NCBI GenBank assembly: GCA_964530075.1
Contig: CAZGXU010000034.1
Span: 1-23,150 of the forward strand
Source: JANQEA01 sp964530075
GTDB taxonomy: Bacteria > Bipolaricaulota > Bipolaricaulia > UBA7950 > UBA9294
Direction of reading: 5' to 3'
Length of the DNA: 23,150 bases
Part shown: positions 14,497 through 21,267 of the stretch, piece after piece
How positions within the stretch are numbered: position 1 is the first letter of the stretch
Layout: each line of letters opens with the position of its first letter
The notes under the pieces: model-generated
The model's input: the letters and a program-made list of their open reading frames with translations, nothing else
Databases searched by the model: none
What the model was told of the DNA's origin: nothing
Translations under genes and position numbers: made by a program

Positions 14497-14526
14497 AACC
14501 TAGCACCAAAGCCGCTGAGAAGTCAA
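14497..14526 (-). promoter_or_regulatory. Possible internal promoter for dppA
   Basis: On the minus strand, TTGACT (14526-14521) overlaps the dppC stop codon and is followed after 18 bases by TAGGTT (14502-14497). TATATC immediately follows as an alternative -10. This would give dppA its own transcript. Confidence 0.35.
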
Positions 14527-15452
14527 ACGTGCTTTCTTTTTCTCCTGGGATTGACGAGGTCGCTGACCCCTTCTCCGATCAGGCCGAACCCGAGAGACAG
14601 GGTGATGATCATCAGACCGGGGAACGTGATGAGCCACCACGCACCGGACTGCAGGTACTTCTGCCCGTTCTGGATATCGAATCCCCAATCGGGGGCCGGC
14701 GGCGGCAGTCCGAAGCCGAGGAACGACAGCGCTGCAACGGTGAGGATCGCGTCCGCCAGATTGAACGAGGAGACCGCCATGATCGCATTGACGGTATTCG
14801 GCGCGACGTGCCGCAAGACGATCCTCGTGTTGCTCGCCCCGACGGCCCGGATCGCTTCGATGTAGGAGGTCTCCCGTACCTGGAGGACCTCGGCCCGCGT
14901 CACGCGGAAGTACGTCGGGATATACACAAACCCGACCGCCCAGATCATCGGTCCGATACCTGACCCAAACATCGCGACCAGGACGATCGCGAGGATCATC
15001 GACGGGAAGGAGTAGATCGCGTCCATCGTGAGCGAGAGGACCCGGTCCAGCCACCCGCCGGCGAATCCGGAGATCCACCCGAGAATGGACCCGGCCGTCA
15101 TGCTCAGCGCGACCGCGGCAAACGCCACGATGAGCGAGGCTCTGCCTCCGCTCAAGATACGGCTGAACACGTCGCGCTGCAGCTGGTCCGTCCCCATCCA
15201 GTGCGAGGCAGTAGGGCCTTGCAGTCGAGGTGCGTCACGGTAGAGGGTTGGATCATACCCGTTCAGTGAGGGAAAGATGTTCGCGAGCACGGTCATCACG
15301 ATGAACGCAATGACGATGAGAATGCCAACCGTCAGGACATGTTGCCCTCGCAGAGCGATGCGGCCTCGACTCGCTTTCCGCAGGATCCAGAAGACCGCCG
15401 CCACCAGCCCGTGCCGTCGGACGGGGTATCGAGGTTTCGTCGTATCCGGCAT
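14523..15452 (-). CDS. dppC: Peptide ABC transporter permease, DppC/OppC type
   Basis: A 309-residue inner-membrane permease. A basic cytoplasmic N-terminus of about 40 residues (OppC_N) precedes the first helix VGILIVIAFIVMTVLANIF. The periplasmic segment contains HWMGTDQLQRDVFSRIL, the OppC 'H.lGTD..GRDvlsR..yG' signature with Gln for Gly. Four or five more helices follow. The EAA loop that contacts the ATPase is YIEAIRAVGASNTRIVLRHVAPN. Near the end LSFLGFGLPPPAPDWG is a further family hallmark. GGTGAGGT lies 7 bases before ATG 15452, and the start is only one base after the dppB stop (TGACATG), so the two are translationally coupled. The protein partners DppB to form the pore; cognate ATPases (DppD/F) are not in the window. 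Confidence 0.94.
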   Translation of the reverse strand: MPDTTKPRYPVRRHGLVAAVFWILRKASRGRIALRGQHVLTVGILIVIAFIVMTVLANIFPSLNGYDPTLYRDAPRLQGPTASHWMGTDQLQRDVFSRILSGGRASLIVAFAAVALSMTAGSILGWISGFAGGWLDRVLSLTMDAIYSFPSMILAIVLVAMFGSGIGPMIWAVGFVYIPTYFRVTRAEVLQVRETSYIEAIRAVGASNTRIVLRHVAPNTVNAIMAVSSFNLADAILTVAALSFLGFGLPPPAPDWGFDIQNGQKYLQSGAWWLITFPGLMIITLSLGFGLIGEGVSDLVNPRRKRKHV

Positions 15453-15453
15453 G

Positions 15454-16473
15454 TCAGTACCTCACCCGCGGATCGATCGTGGAATAGAAGATGTCCACGA
15501 TCAGGTTGATCGTCGAGATGAACAGGGCGATGAACACCACGCTCCCCTGGATCGCGTAGTAGTCCCTGGCCTCGATCGAGCGAACCAAGTAGCTCGCGAT
15601 CCCCGGCCACGAGAAGACCGTTTCGGTGAGGACCGCTCCGCCCATGAGCACGGCGAACTGGAGCCCGAAGACGGTGACGATCGGAATGAGCGCGTTCCGC
15701 AACGCGTGCCGAAGGATCACGATCCGCTCCCGGACGCCCTTCGCCCGTGCGGTGGTGATGTAGTCCATCCCCAGGACCTCGAGCATGCTCGCCCGGGTGA
15801 TCCGTCCCTGCAGCCCCGTGAGCGCGATGCCGAGGGTGATCGACGGAAGGACGAGATGCTTCGCGATGTCGGCGAGCGCCTTGCCGTCCCATCGGAGAAT
15901 CGCGTCGAGAACGTAGAATCCCGTGATCGGTTCGAACGTGAACGCCATGCGGCCGCTGAGGCGGCTCGCCACAGGTAGCCAGCCTAGCTTGACGGCGAAG
16001 AACACCTGGAACATCAGCCCCAGCCAGAACAGAGGCATGGCGAACGACGCGATGTGGAAGACCCGGACGGCGTGATCGACGGGCCGATCGGCCCGGGTCG
16101 CGGCGATCAGGCCGGTGGTGAATCCGAACAAGGCCGCGACGAGAATCCCGAACACGCCGAGCTCGACCGTCGCCGGGAATCGGAGAAATAGCTCTTGAAG
16201 CACCGGTTTCCCCGTTCGATAGGACCTTCCGAAGTCGCCGCGAATCACACCGCTGAGATACTGCGCATACTGCATGTAGATCGGCTGATCGAAGCCGTAG
16301 CGGTGCTCATACTCGGCGATGACCTCTGCGGAGACGTTGCGGCCGCCCAGGATCGCCATGACCGGATTGCCCGGCATGACGCGCAACAACAGAAAGACGA
16401 CGGTGAGGAGGATGAAAACCATCGGGATCGTCAACAGAACGCGCTGGATGATGTATCGGCCGACTCCGCCCAC
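15454..16473 (-). CDS. dppB: Peptide ABC transporter permease, DppB/OppB type
   Basis: A 339-residue inner-membrane permease beginning GRYIIQRVLLTIPMVFILLTVVFLLLRVMPGNP, the standard DppB N-terminus ending in the '(L)xPGDP' motif, here PGNP. It has YGFDQPIYMQYAQYLSGVIRGDFGRSY ('lGld.Pl..qY..wl..ll.GDlG.S'), helices at about 100-120, 137-160, 200-250 and 275-330, and the EAA loop YITTARAKGVRERIVILRHALRNALIP. The start is GTG 16473 with GGGAGGAC 4 bases upstream; no in-frame ATG fits. A readable promoter lies about 45 bases upstream, between this gene and the DUF1445 gene. It is the first transporter cistron and is coupled to dppC. Confidence 0.94.
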   Translation of the reverse strand: MGGVGRYIIQRVLLTIPMVFILLTVVFLLLRVMPGNPVMAILGGRNVSAEVIAEYEHRYGFDQPIYMQYAQYLSGVIRGDFGRSYRTGKPVLQELFLRFPATVELGVFGILVAALFGFTTGLIAATRADRPVDHAVRVFHIASFAMPLFWLGLMFQVFFAVKLGWLPVASRLSGRMAFTFEPITGFYVLDAILRWDGKALADIAKHLVLPSITLGIALTGLQGRITRASMLEVLGMDYITTARAKGVRERIVILRHALRNALIPIVTVFGLQFAVLMGGAVLTETVFSWPGIASYLVRSIEARDYYAIQGSVVFIALFISTINLIVDIFYSTIDPRVRY

Positions 16474-16515
16474 ACGTCCTCCCTAGCCAAGAAACCTTAT
16501 CGGATCTGACGCGTG

Positions 16516-16544
16516 AGTATAGATACCGCCGGATGCAGGCACAA
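16516..16544 (-). promoter_or_regulatory. Promoter of the dpp permease genes
   Basis: On the minus strand TTGTGC (16544-16539) and TATACT (16521-16516) are 17 bases apart. Transcription would start about 35 bases before GTG 16473. The -35 hexamer is the same as that before the dehydrogenase operon. Confidence 0.5.
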
Positions 16545-16593
16545 CCGGCGACCGTCGGATCGACCGACGGTTCGCACGCCCGCGCCCTTTCGT

Positions 16594-17394
16594 TCACGCA
16601 CGGGGCACAGACAATCCCCGGACGGTCCGGTCGGTGATGAGCATGTGGCCCGGGGCGTGGGTGATCATCAGCGGAACGCGGCTCCGCTCCGCTGCCGCCT
16701 GGGCGGTGACGCCGCAGGCCCAGAAGGCCGGTACTTCGCCGTCGCGGACGGGGACGGCGTCGCCGTAGTCCGGGGACTGGAGATCCGAGATCCCCAGTCC
16801 CTTGGGCGAACCAATCTGGATCGGCTCGCCGTGCGCGAGAGGGAGGTCGCGCGTCAGTGCAACGACGCGGTCGACTTCGTCCCGCCGGATCGGGCGCATC
16901 GAGACGACCAGCGGCCCGGAGAAGGAACCCGCAGGCACCGTCTCCCGGTTCGTGACGTACATCGGGACGTTGGCGCCGCGCTCGACGTGACGAACCGGAA
17001 TCCCGTTTTCCCGCAGCACCTCGTCGAAGGTGAAGCTGCAACCGATCAAGAAGGCGACGAAGTCGTCGTGCCAGAGCGTCATGATGTCGGTCGGTTCCTC
17101 GTCCAGCCTGCCATCGCGGTAGACGCGGTATCGCGGCAGATCGAGGCGCACGTCGGCCTCCGGCGCAACGCACATCGGGACCGGAGATCCGGCGTCCGTG
17201 ACGTCGAGGAGCGGGAGCGCCTGCGGATTGGCGCGGCAGAACCGCTCGAAATCGTCCGCCAGAGCTTCCGGAAGGACGACGAGATTCGCCTGGACGTAGC
17301 CCGGAGCGAGACCGGCCGTCGGACCGGTCCACTCGCCGGCGCGGATGCGAGCCCGGGCCTCGCGAGCGCTCCACGGCTCCGAACTGACTCCCAT
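16594..17394 (-). CDS. DUF1445 family putative hydro-lyase
   Basis: A 266-residue cytoplasmic protein of the DUF1445/UPF0317 family, annotated as putative hydro-lyase and related to the D-glutamate cyclase family. Diagnostic parts are the opening PWSAREARARIRAGEWTGPTAGLAPGYVQANLVVLP ('R..ir.G.w.g.TaGlapGyvQaNlvilP'), then DFERFCRANPQALPLLDV, DIMTLWHDDFVAFLIGCSFTFDEVL, a central VPMYVTNRETVPAG ('vpMY.tn..t.paG') and a late FWACGVTAQAA with ITHAPGHMLITD. All are in order and the length is typical. I chose ATG 17394 because GAGGAGG lies 6 bases upstream. The gene precedes dppB by 120 bases on the same strand. Neighbourhood with peptide uptake is compatible with a role in amino-acid breakdown, but the reaction is not proven for the family. 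Confidence 0.92.
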   Translation of the reverse strand: MGVSSEPWSAREARARIRAGEWTGPTAGLAPGYVQANLVVLPEALADDFERFCRANPQALPLLDVTDAGSPVPMCVAPEADVRLDLPRYRVYRDGRLDEEPTDIMTLWHDDFVAFLIGCSFTFDEVLRENGIPVRHVERGANVPMYVTNRETVPAGSFSGPLVVSMRPIRRDEVDRVVALTRDLPLAHGEPIQIGSPKGLGISDLQSPDYGDAVPVRDGEVPAFWACGVTAQAAAERSRVPLMITHAPGHMLITDRTVRGLSVPRA

Positions 17395-17490
17395 CGCTGC
17401 CTCCTCGCGCACATCATCCAGGCGATCCGCCCCGCCGGCAAGCGCCCGGTCGATGGCCGGGAGTTGGCGGAAGCCTCAAGGATCGCTATC

Positions 17491-17496
17491 TTGACA
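17491..17496 (+). promoter_or_regulatory. Perfect -35 hexamer before the YbaK-like gene
   Basis: TTGACA stands 41 bases before ATG 17537 in the 142-base divergent gap. At 16-18 bases spacing I find no TATAAT-like hexamer, so promoter activity is doubtful. Confidence 0.25.
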
Positions 17497-17536
17497 GTCG
17501 AATCAGCGCGTTCGGACCGTCGTGAAGGAGGTCGAC

Positions 17537-18007
17537 ATGCCGATCCAGAAGCTGAAGGAGTTCCTCGACGGCAACGGGATCAAGTTCGTCTCGATTCAGC
17601 ACTCCGCCGCCTACACCGCGCAGGAGATCGCAGCGCTCGCTCACATCCCCGGCGAGGAGTTGGCGAAGACGGTGATGGTCAAGATCGACGGGAAGATGGC
17701 GATGGCCGTCGTGCCGGCGTCACACCAGATCGACTTCGAGCGGCTTCGCGAGGTCGCCGGCGCACAGAAGGTCGAGCTCGCCAGCGAGAGCGAGTTCAAG
17801 GGCTTCTTCCCCGCATGCGACGTCGGCGCGATGCCGCCGTTCGGGAACCTCTACGATATGAACGTCTACTGCGCCACCGCCCTCAGCGAGGACCTCGAGA
17901 TCGCGTTCAGCGCCGGCTCGCACTCGGAACTGATCCGCCTCGCCTTCGCCGACTACGAGCAGCTCGTCCAGCCGGAGATCGCCAGCTTCTCGAGGCGGGT
18001 CCCCTGA
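17537..18007 (+). CDS. YbaK/ProX-type aminoacyl-tRNA deacylase
   Basis: A 156-residue cytoplasmic protein of the YbaK/EbsC family, which removes wrongly attached amino acids (typically Ala or Cys from tRNA-Pro) in trans. It starts PIQKLKEFLDGNGIKFVSIQHSAAYTAQEIA, matching 'l...L....i.y....H....ta.e.A'. The conserved lysine of the active site is in GEELAKTVMVKIDGK. The region AMAVVPASHQIDFERLREVAGA and the pair GAMPPFGNLYDMNVY ('g..pPfG....v.vy.D') follow. The length is typical of a stand-alone domain. AAGGAGGT ends 5 bases before ATG 17537; an upstream GTG at 17522 is in frame but lacks an SD. It is divergent from the DUF1445 gene. Which tRNA it edits cannot be told. Confidence 0.9.
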   Translation: MPIQKLKEFLDGNGIKFVSIQHSAAYTAQEIAALAHIPGEELAKTVMVKIDGKMAMAVVPASHQIDFERLREVAGAQKVELASESEFKGFFPACDVGAMPPFGNLYDMNVYCATALSEDLEIAFSAGSHSELIRLAFADYEQLVQPEIASFSRRVP

Positions 18008-18095
18008 CAACCCGTCGAGGGTGAGGAGCACATCGGAGACGAGCTTCAACGCTGCCCTCAATCCCTTTTGCCCCGTGCGCGATGCCTCGAACCCC

Positions 18096-18124
18096 TTGAC
18101 GAGGCGGACGCCCCGTAGTACGCT
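18096..18124 (+). promoter_or_regulatory. Promoter of the cysK-cysE leader
   Basis: TTGACG (18096-18101) and TACGCT (18119-18124) are separated by 17 bases. Transcription would begin near 18131, about 34 bases before the leader ORF and 210 bases before cysK. Five of six -35 bases match the consensus; the -10 keeps the key T, A and final T. Confidence 0.5.
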
Positions 18125-18151
18125 GGCCGCATCTCAAGTCTGGTCCTATCT

Positions 18152-18218
18152 GGAGGTGAGCGACATGCAGCAGCGACATCGAATCCCGGGTGATTGCGTT
18201 TGTCCTCCGCTCACCCCC
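18152..18218 (+). promoter_or_regulatory. Leader RNA stem linking the leader ORF's SD to its Cys-codon region
   Basis: The SD region GGAGGTGAGCG (18152-18162) can pair with CGCTCACCCCC (18208-18218): ten pairs with one A-C mismatch, including eight uninterrupted pairs. The 3' arm starts five bases after the second Cys codon of the leader ORF. A ribosome paused at those codons would cover part of this arm. CCTCC at 18204-18208 is also complementary to the cysK SD GGAGG at 18333-18337. This geometry resembles amino-acid attenuators, but it is unproven. Confidence 0.4.
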
Positions 18219-18233
18219 GCCGCGATCGGTTAG
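18165..18233 (+). CDS. Short leader ORF with two Cys codons upstream of cysK
   Basis: A 22-codon frame, MQQRHRIPGDCVCPP followed by seven residues and TAG. It has one of the best RBS in the window (GGAGGTGA, 5 bases before ATG 18165) and follows a predicted promoter. Two cysteine codons (TGC at 18195, TGT at 18201) sit one codon apart in the middle. The next gene, 108 bases downstream, is cysteine synthase. Cys-rich short upstream ORFs are known to act as cysteine-responsive attenuators in some actinobacteria. By analogy this may be a sensing leader peptide rather than a functional protein. Two Cys codons is a modest number, so chance remains possible. Confidence 0.45.
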   Translation: MQQRHRIPGDCVCPPLTPAAIG

Positions 18234-18341
18234 CAAGATCCCGCTTCGCACAACTCCCAAGTATCGGTCCGAACATCGTCGGGTCGGCGATTCCATTCAC
18301 CGAGCCCGGCGGCCGTGCCCCTTTCCCTCGAAGGAGGCAAA

Positions 18342-19274
18342 ATGAACCGTGCTGATTCCGTTCTCGATCTGGTCGGCAATACGCCGCTCGTCCGGCTCCG
18401 CGCGACGGAGCGCGGGCGCGCCGAGGCGATCTACGCGAAGCTCGAGCGGTTCAACCCGCTCGGAAGCGTGAAGGAGCGAATCGCGCTCGCGATGGTCGAC
18501 GACGCCGAGGCACAGGGCGCGCTCGTGGAAGGAGGCGTCCTCGTCGAGCCGACGTCCGGCAACACGGGGATCGCCCTGGCGATGGTCGGTGCGGTCAAGG
18601 GCTATCGCGTGATCCTGACGATGCCAGAGACGATGAGCGTCGAACGGCGGCGCCTGCTCGCGGCGCTCGGAGCCGAGGTCGTCCTCACGCCCGGATCCGA
18701 GGGGATGCGGGGCGCGATCGCCGAGGCCGAGCGGATCGCGGCCGGAATCCCCGACGCGATCGTCCTCGGTCAATTCGACAACCCGGCGAACCCTCGGATC
18801 CACGAGGAGACGACGGCCCAAGAGATCTGGCGAGACACCGATGGCGCGGTCGACATCGTCGTCGCCGGGATCGGAACCGGCGGGACGGCAACGGGAATTG
18901 CGAGGGGGTTGAAACGCGAGAAGCCGGCCGTCCGGGTGATCGGCGTCGAGCCGGCCGGCTCTCCGTTCCTGACCGAGGGTCGGGCCGGGAAGCACGCGAT
19001 CCAGGGGATCGGCGCCGGCTTCCGACCGGCGATTCTCGAACTCGAACGGCTCGACGAGGTCGTCACGGTGACGGACGAGGAGGCGGCGGAGTGGACGCGC
19101 CGCCTGGCTCGATTCGAGGGGATCTTCGCCGGGATCTCGTCCGGCGCGGCGCTCGCCGCGGCCGTCGAGGTCGCGCGCCGGCCCGCCTCGGAGGGCGCGG
19201 TGATCGTCGTCGTCCTCCCGGACGGGGGCGAGAAGTACCTTTCGAGCGATCTGTGGGAGGTGGGCGATGCCTAG
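18342..19274 (+). CDS. cysK: Cysteine synthase (O-acetylserine sulfhydrylase)
   Basis: A 310-residue PLP enzyme that makes cysteine from O-acetylserine and sulfide in the cytoplasm. It opens VLDLVGNTPLVRL, the 'iGnTPlv.L' signature. The PLP lysine is Lys44 in NPLGSVKERIA ('NP.gSvKdR'). The substrate loop TSGNTGI is at 71-77, GTGGTATG forms the phosphate cup, and GIFAGISSGAALAAA plus VVVLPDGGEKYLSS close the fold. Length is standard; there is no CBS or regulatory domain, so it is CysK/CysM rather than cystathionine beta-synthase. AAGGAGGC lies 4-5 bases before ATG 18342. It overlaps cysE by 8 bases, so the two are translated together. It is probably controlled by the upstream leader region (18096-18341). 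Confidence 0.96.
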   Translation: MNRADSVLDLVGNTPLVRLRATERGRAEAIYAKLERFNPLGSVKERIALAMVDDAEAQGALVEGGVLVEPTSGNTGIALAMVGAVKGYRVILTMPETMSVERRRLLAALGAEVVLTPGSEGMRGAIAEAERIAAGIPDAIVLGQFDNPANPRIHEETTAQEIWRDTDGAVDIVVAGIGTGGTATGIARGLKREKPAVRVIGVEPAGSPFLTEGRAGKHAIQGIGAGFRPAILELERLDEVVTVTDEEAAEWTRRLARFEGIFAGISSGAALAAAVEVARRPASEGAVIVVVLPDGGEKYLSSDLWEVGDA

Positions 19275-19821
19275 ACGGATCCGAGAGGACATCCGCGCGG
19301 TGAAAGAGAAGGACCCGGCCGCTCGCAACACGCTCGAGATCGTGCTCGCGACCCCAGGCGTCTGGGCGCTCTGGATGCATCGGATCAGCCATTGGCTCTG
19401 GCTTCATCGGGCCAAGCTCCTCGCCCGGTACCTGTCGCACGTCGTCCGACGCCGGACGGGGATCGAGATCCACCCCGGCGCGCGGCTCGGACGGCGGATC
19501 GTCATCGACCACGGGATGGGCGTCGTGATCGGCGAGACGGCCGTCATCGGCGACGACGTCCTCATCTACCAGGGGGTCACCCTCGGCGGCGTGAAGCGGA
19601 ACGGAGGCAAGAGACATCCGACGGTCGGAGACCGCGTGATGCTCGGGGCGAACGCAACCCTCCTCGGCCCGATCACGATCGGCGACGACGCGCGGATCGG
19701 GGCGTGCGTGACGCTCCGTCGGTCGGTCCCGGCGCGGGCGAGCGTCCGCGAGGAGGTCGTCATCTCCGTCCTCCGCGACGACGAGCGCGCGGACGGATCG
19801 CCTCCGGACGGAGAGGAGTGA
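19267..19821 (+). CDS. cysE: Serine O-acetyltransferase
   Basis: A 184-residue enzyme that acetylates serine with acetyl-CoA to give O-acetylserine, the CysK substrate. After a short helical start (VLATPGVWALWMHRISHWLWLHR) comes the left-handed beta-helix of hexapeptide repeats: GIEIHPGARLGRRIVIDHGMGVVIGETAVIGDDVLIYQGVTLGGV. DHGMGVVIGET contains the catalytic His/Asp region. NGGKRHPTVGDRVMLGANATLLGPITIGDDARIGACV continues the helix. It lacks the long N-terminal domain of the E. coli enzyme and resembles short SATases of many bacteria. The C-terminus has SVPARASV in place of the usual GxPA(R/K), then an acidic tail. ATG 19267 lies inside the end of cysK, with GGGAGGTG in cysK serving as SD. 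Its 3' end is three bases from the convergent ABC gene. Confidence 0.95.
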   Translation: MPRRIREDIRAVKEKDPAARNTLEIVLATPGVWALWMHRISHWLWLHRAKLLARYLSHVVRRRTGIEIHPGARLGRRIVIDHGMGVVIGETAVIGDDVLIYQGVTLGGVKRNGGKRHPTVGDRVMLGANATLLGPITIGDDARIGACVTLRRSVPARASVREEVVISVLRDDERADGSPPDGEE

Positions 19822-19824
19822 GTC

Positions 19825-20556
19825 CTAGCCGCTCTCGACAAGGGCGCGAACGAGCCCGGTTGCCGGCCGCTCGCGGATCTCCTCCGGCGTCCCGACCTGG
19901 ACGAGTCGTCCTTCGTCCATCACCGCGACGCGATCGGCGAGGGCGAACGCGTCGACCAGGTTGTGCGTGACGAAGATCGTCGTGATCCGGTCCTCCTCGT
20001 GTCGGGCGCGGAGCTCCTTACGGGCGGTCGCCCGGCTGATCGAATCGAGGTTCGAGAACGGCTCGTCGAGGAGGAGCAACCGCGGCGGGAGGGCCACGGC
20101 GCGGCCGAACGCGACCCGTTGCTTCTCGCCCTCCGAGAGCTGCGCGGGGCGCCGCGGGAAGAGCCGCTCGTCGATCCCGATCCGCCGAGCGATCCCTCCG
20201 ACGAGGCGTCGCAGCCGATCGGGCTTCGTCCGGCGGACGTTCAGCGGAAACCCCAGATTCGAGTAACCCCGGTCCGCGAAGACCCTCAGGTGGGGATAGA
20301 GGGCGCAGTCCTGGAAGACCATCCGGACGCGGCGCTCGCCCGCCGGGACCCGATCGACCGGCTCCCCGTCGAACGAGATGGTCCCCTCGCTCGCCTTCAA
20401 CAGCCCCGCGATCAGCTTGAGGAGGGTCGTCTTCCCGCAGCCGGTCGGGCCGACGACGGCGAGCAGCTCACCGGAGGCGACCTCGAGGCTCAATCGATCA
20501 ACGGCGACGACGTCGCGGAACCGCTTCGTCAGTCCGTCGAGCCGCATGTGCGTCAT
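19825..20556 (-). CDS. Orphan ABC transporter ATP-binding protein
   Basis: A 243-residue ATPase subunit of the MalK/PotA/CysA-like group: LDGLTKRFRDVVAVDRLSLEV, Walker A GPTGCGKTT (36-44), Q-loop Gln82 in RMVFQDCALYPHL, signature LSEGEKQRVAFGRA (140-153), Walker B LLLLDEPFSNLD (Asp164-Glu165) and H-loop His198 in VTHN. The second and third signature residues differ from LSGGQ (here LSEGE), a tolerated variation. The C-terminal OB-type regulatory domain of full MalK is absent. The stretch HLRVFADRGYSNLGFPLNVRR replaces the usual 'MTVxENVAFGL'. GGAGG lies 5 bases before ATG 20556. No permease or binding protein is adjacent, so its substrate is unknown. A small hairpin (20567-20586) abuts its SD. 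Confidence 0.92.
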   Translation of the reverse strand: MTHMRLDGLTKRFRDVVAVDRLSLEVASGELLAVVGPTGCGKTTLLKLIAGLLKASEGTISFDGEPVDRVPAGERRVRMVFQDCALYPHLRVFADRGYSNLGFPLNVRRTKPDRLRRLVGGIARRIGIDERLFPRRPAQLSEGEKQRVAFGRAVALPPRLLLLDEPFSNLDSISRATARKELRARHEEDRITTIFVTHNLVDAFALADRVAVMDEGRLVQVGTPEEIRERPATGLVRALVESG

Positions 20557-20566
20557 CTTCGCCTCC

Positions 20567-20586
20567 GGGGAGAGTGTAGGCTCCCC
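20567..20586 (-). repeat. Short hairpin between flavin reductase and ABC ATPase genes
   Basis: GGGGAG (20567-20572) and CTCCCC (20581-20586) pair with an 8-base loop. On the minus strand the stem ends directly before GGAGG of the ATPase gene. There is no T-run, so a ribosome-access or processing role is likelier than termination. Confidence 0.35.
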
Positions 20587-20619
20587 TCCGTCGCAGACAA
20601 GGGATCGACGAGCGGGCGC

Positions 20620-21138
20620 TCAGCCGTTGGTCCGGTACGCCGCGACGATCTCTCCGAGGACGATCAGGTGATGGTCCCCGCTCGCGTAGTACTGGTCGAG
20701 CACATCGTCAGAGGCGAAGTCGGAGCGCTCCTGTTGAGTCCGCGCGATGATCCGGCACTCGTAGTGCAGTCCGCATCCTTCAACGATCGGCGTCTCGACT
20801 GCGCCGCCCGGGCCCAGGGTCAGACCGCACCCGGCGGACTTGTCGAGGTCCCGGCCGGACTTCGTCCCGCAGAAGACGAGCTCGTCCCTCAGCCCGCCCG
20901 GACGGGGGACGTTGATCGTGAACGTCCCCGACGATCGGAGGCACTCGTTCGTGTACCGGCTGGCACGGATGAGCGCCGTGAAGACCGGGCGGCCCCAGAC
21001 GACGCCGACCTGCCCCCAGCCGATCGTCATCGGGTTCGGCTTCCCGTTCGGATCGACCGCCACGATGAACGCGCCCCCTTGCGCGAAGGCCTCGCGCAGG
21101 GCCTTCTCCCCTTCGTCCCACTCGATGTCGCGCTTCAT
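20620..21138 (-). CDS. Flavin reductase-like FMN-binding protein
   Basis: A 172-residue protein of the flavin reductase-like domain family, split-barrel FMN-binding. The core reads GAFIVAVDPNGKPNPMTIGWGQVGVVWGRPVFTALIRASRYTNECLRSSGTFTINVP. These are the usual 'G..iv...d..g.pN.mtigw...v...P......i...r.T...i..sg.F.vn.P' features; TIGW and the RYTNECL helix contact FMN. The second half (ELVFCGTKSGRDLDKSAGCGLTLGPG, VETPIVEGCGLHYECRII, YASGDHHLIVLGEIVAAY) is normal for archaeal and anaerobic members. It may be a reductase or a flavoprotein partner; the electron acceptor is unknown. AAGGAGGC lies 4-5 bases before ATG 21138. It is divergent from the lipase gene. Confidence 0.9.
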   Translation of the reverse strand: MKRDIEWDEGEKALREAFAQGGAFIVAVDPNGKPNPMTIGWGQVGVVWGRPVFTALIRASRYTNECLRSSGTFTINVPRPGGLRDELVFCGTKSGRDLDKSAGCGLTLGPGGAVETPIVEGCGLHYECRIIARTQQERSDFASDDVLDQYYASGDHHLIVLGEIVAAYRTNG

Positions 21139-21225
21139 ACGAGCCTCCTTCGATGATCGATCTCCGGATGATACCGAACGCCGCGAGCGCCGGCGTCGAG
21201 CGGGGCGATGCCTCGGGACTCCGTG

Positions 21226-21231
21226 TAGAAT
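21226..21231 (+). promoter_or_regulatory. -10 box before the lipase gene
   Basis: TAGAAT differs from TATAAT at one base and lies 36 bases before ATG 21268. No convincing -35 hexamer is present at 16-18 bases. Confidence 0.35.
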
Positions 21232-21267
21232 GGGGCGAAGGCGATGGCAAACGGGTGGAGGACCTCG

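Noticed and set aside
18008..18133. Minus-strand open stretch reading LRAALKLVSDVLLTLDGLSGD
   Set aside because: It is somewhat protein-like, but has no start codon with an RBS, continues antisense into the YbaK-like gene and overlaps the predicted cys promoter. The evidence is too weak to call.
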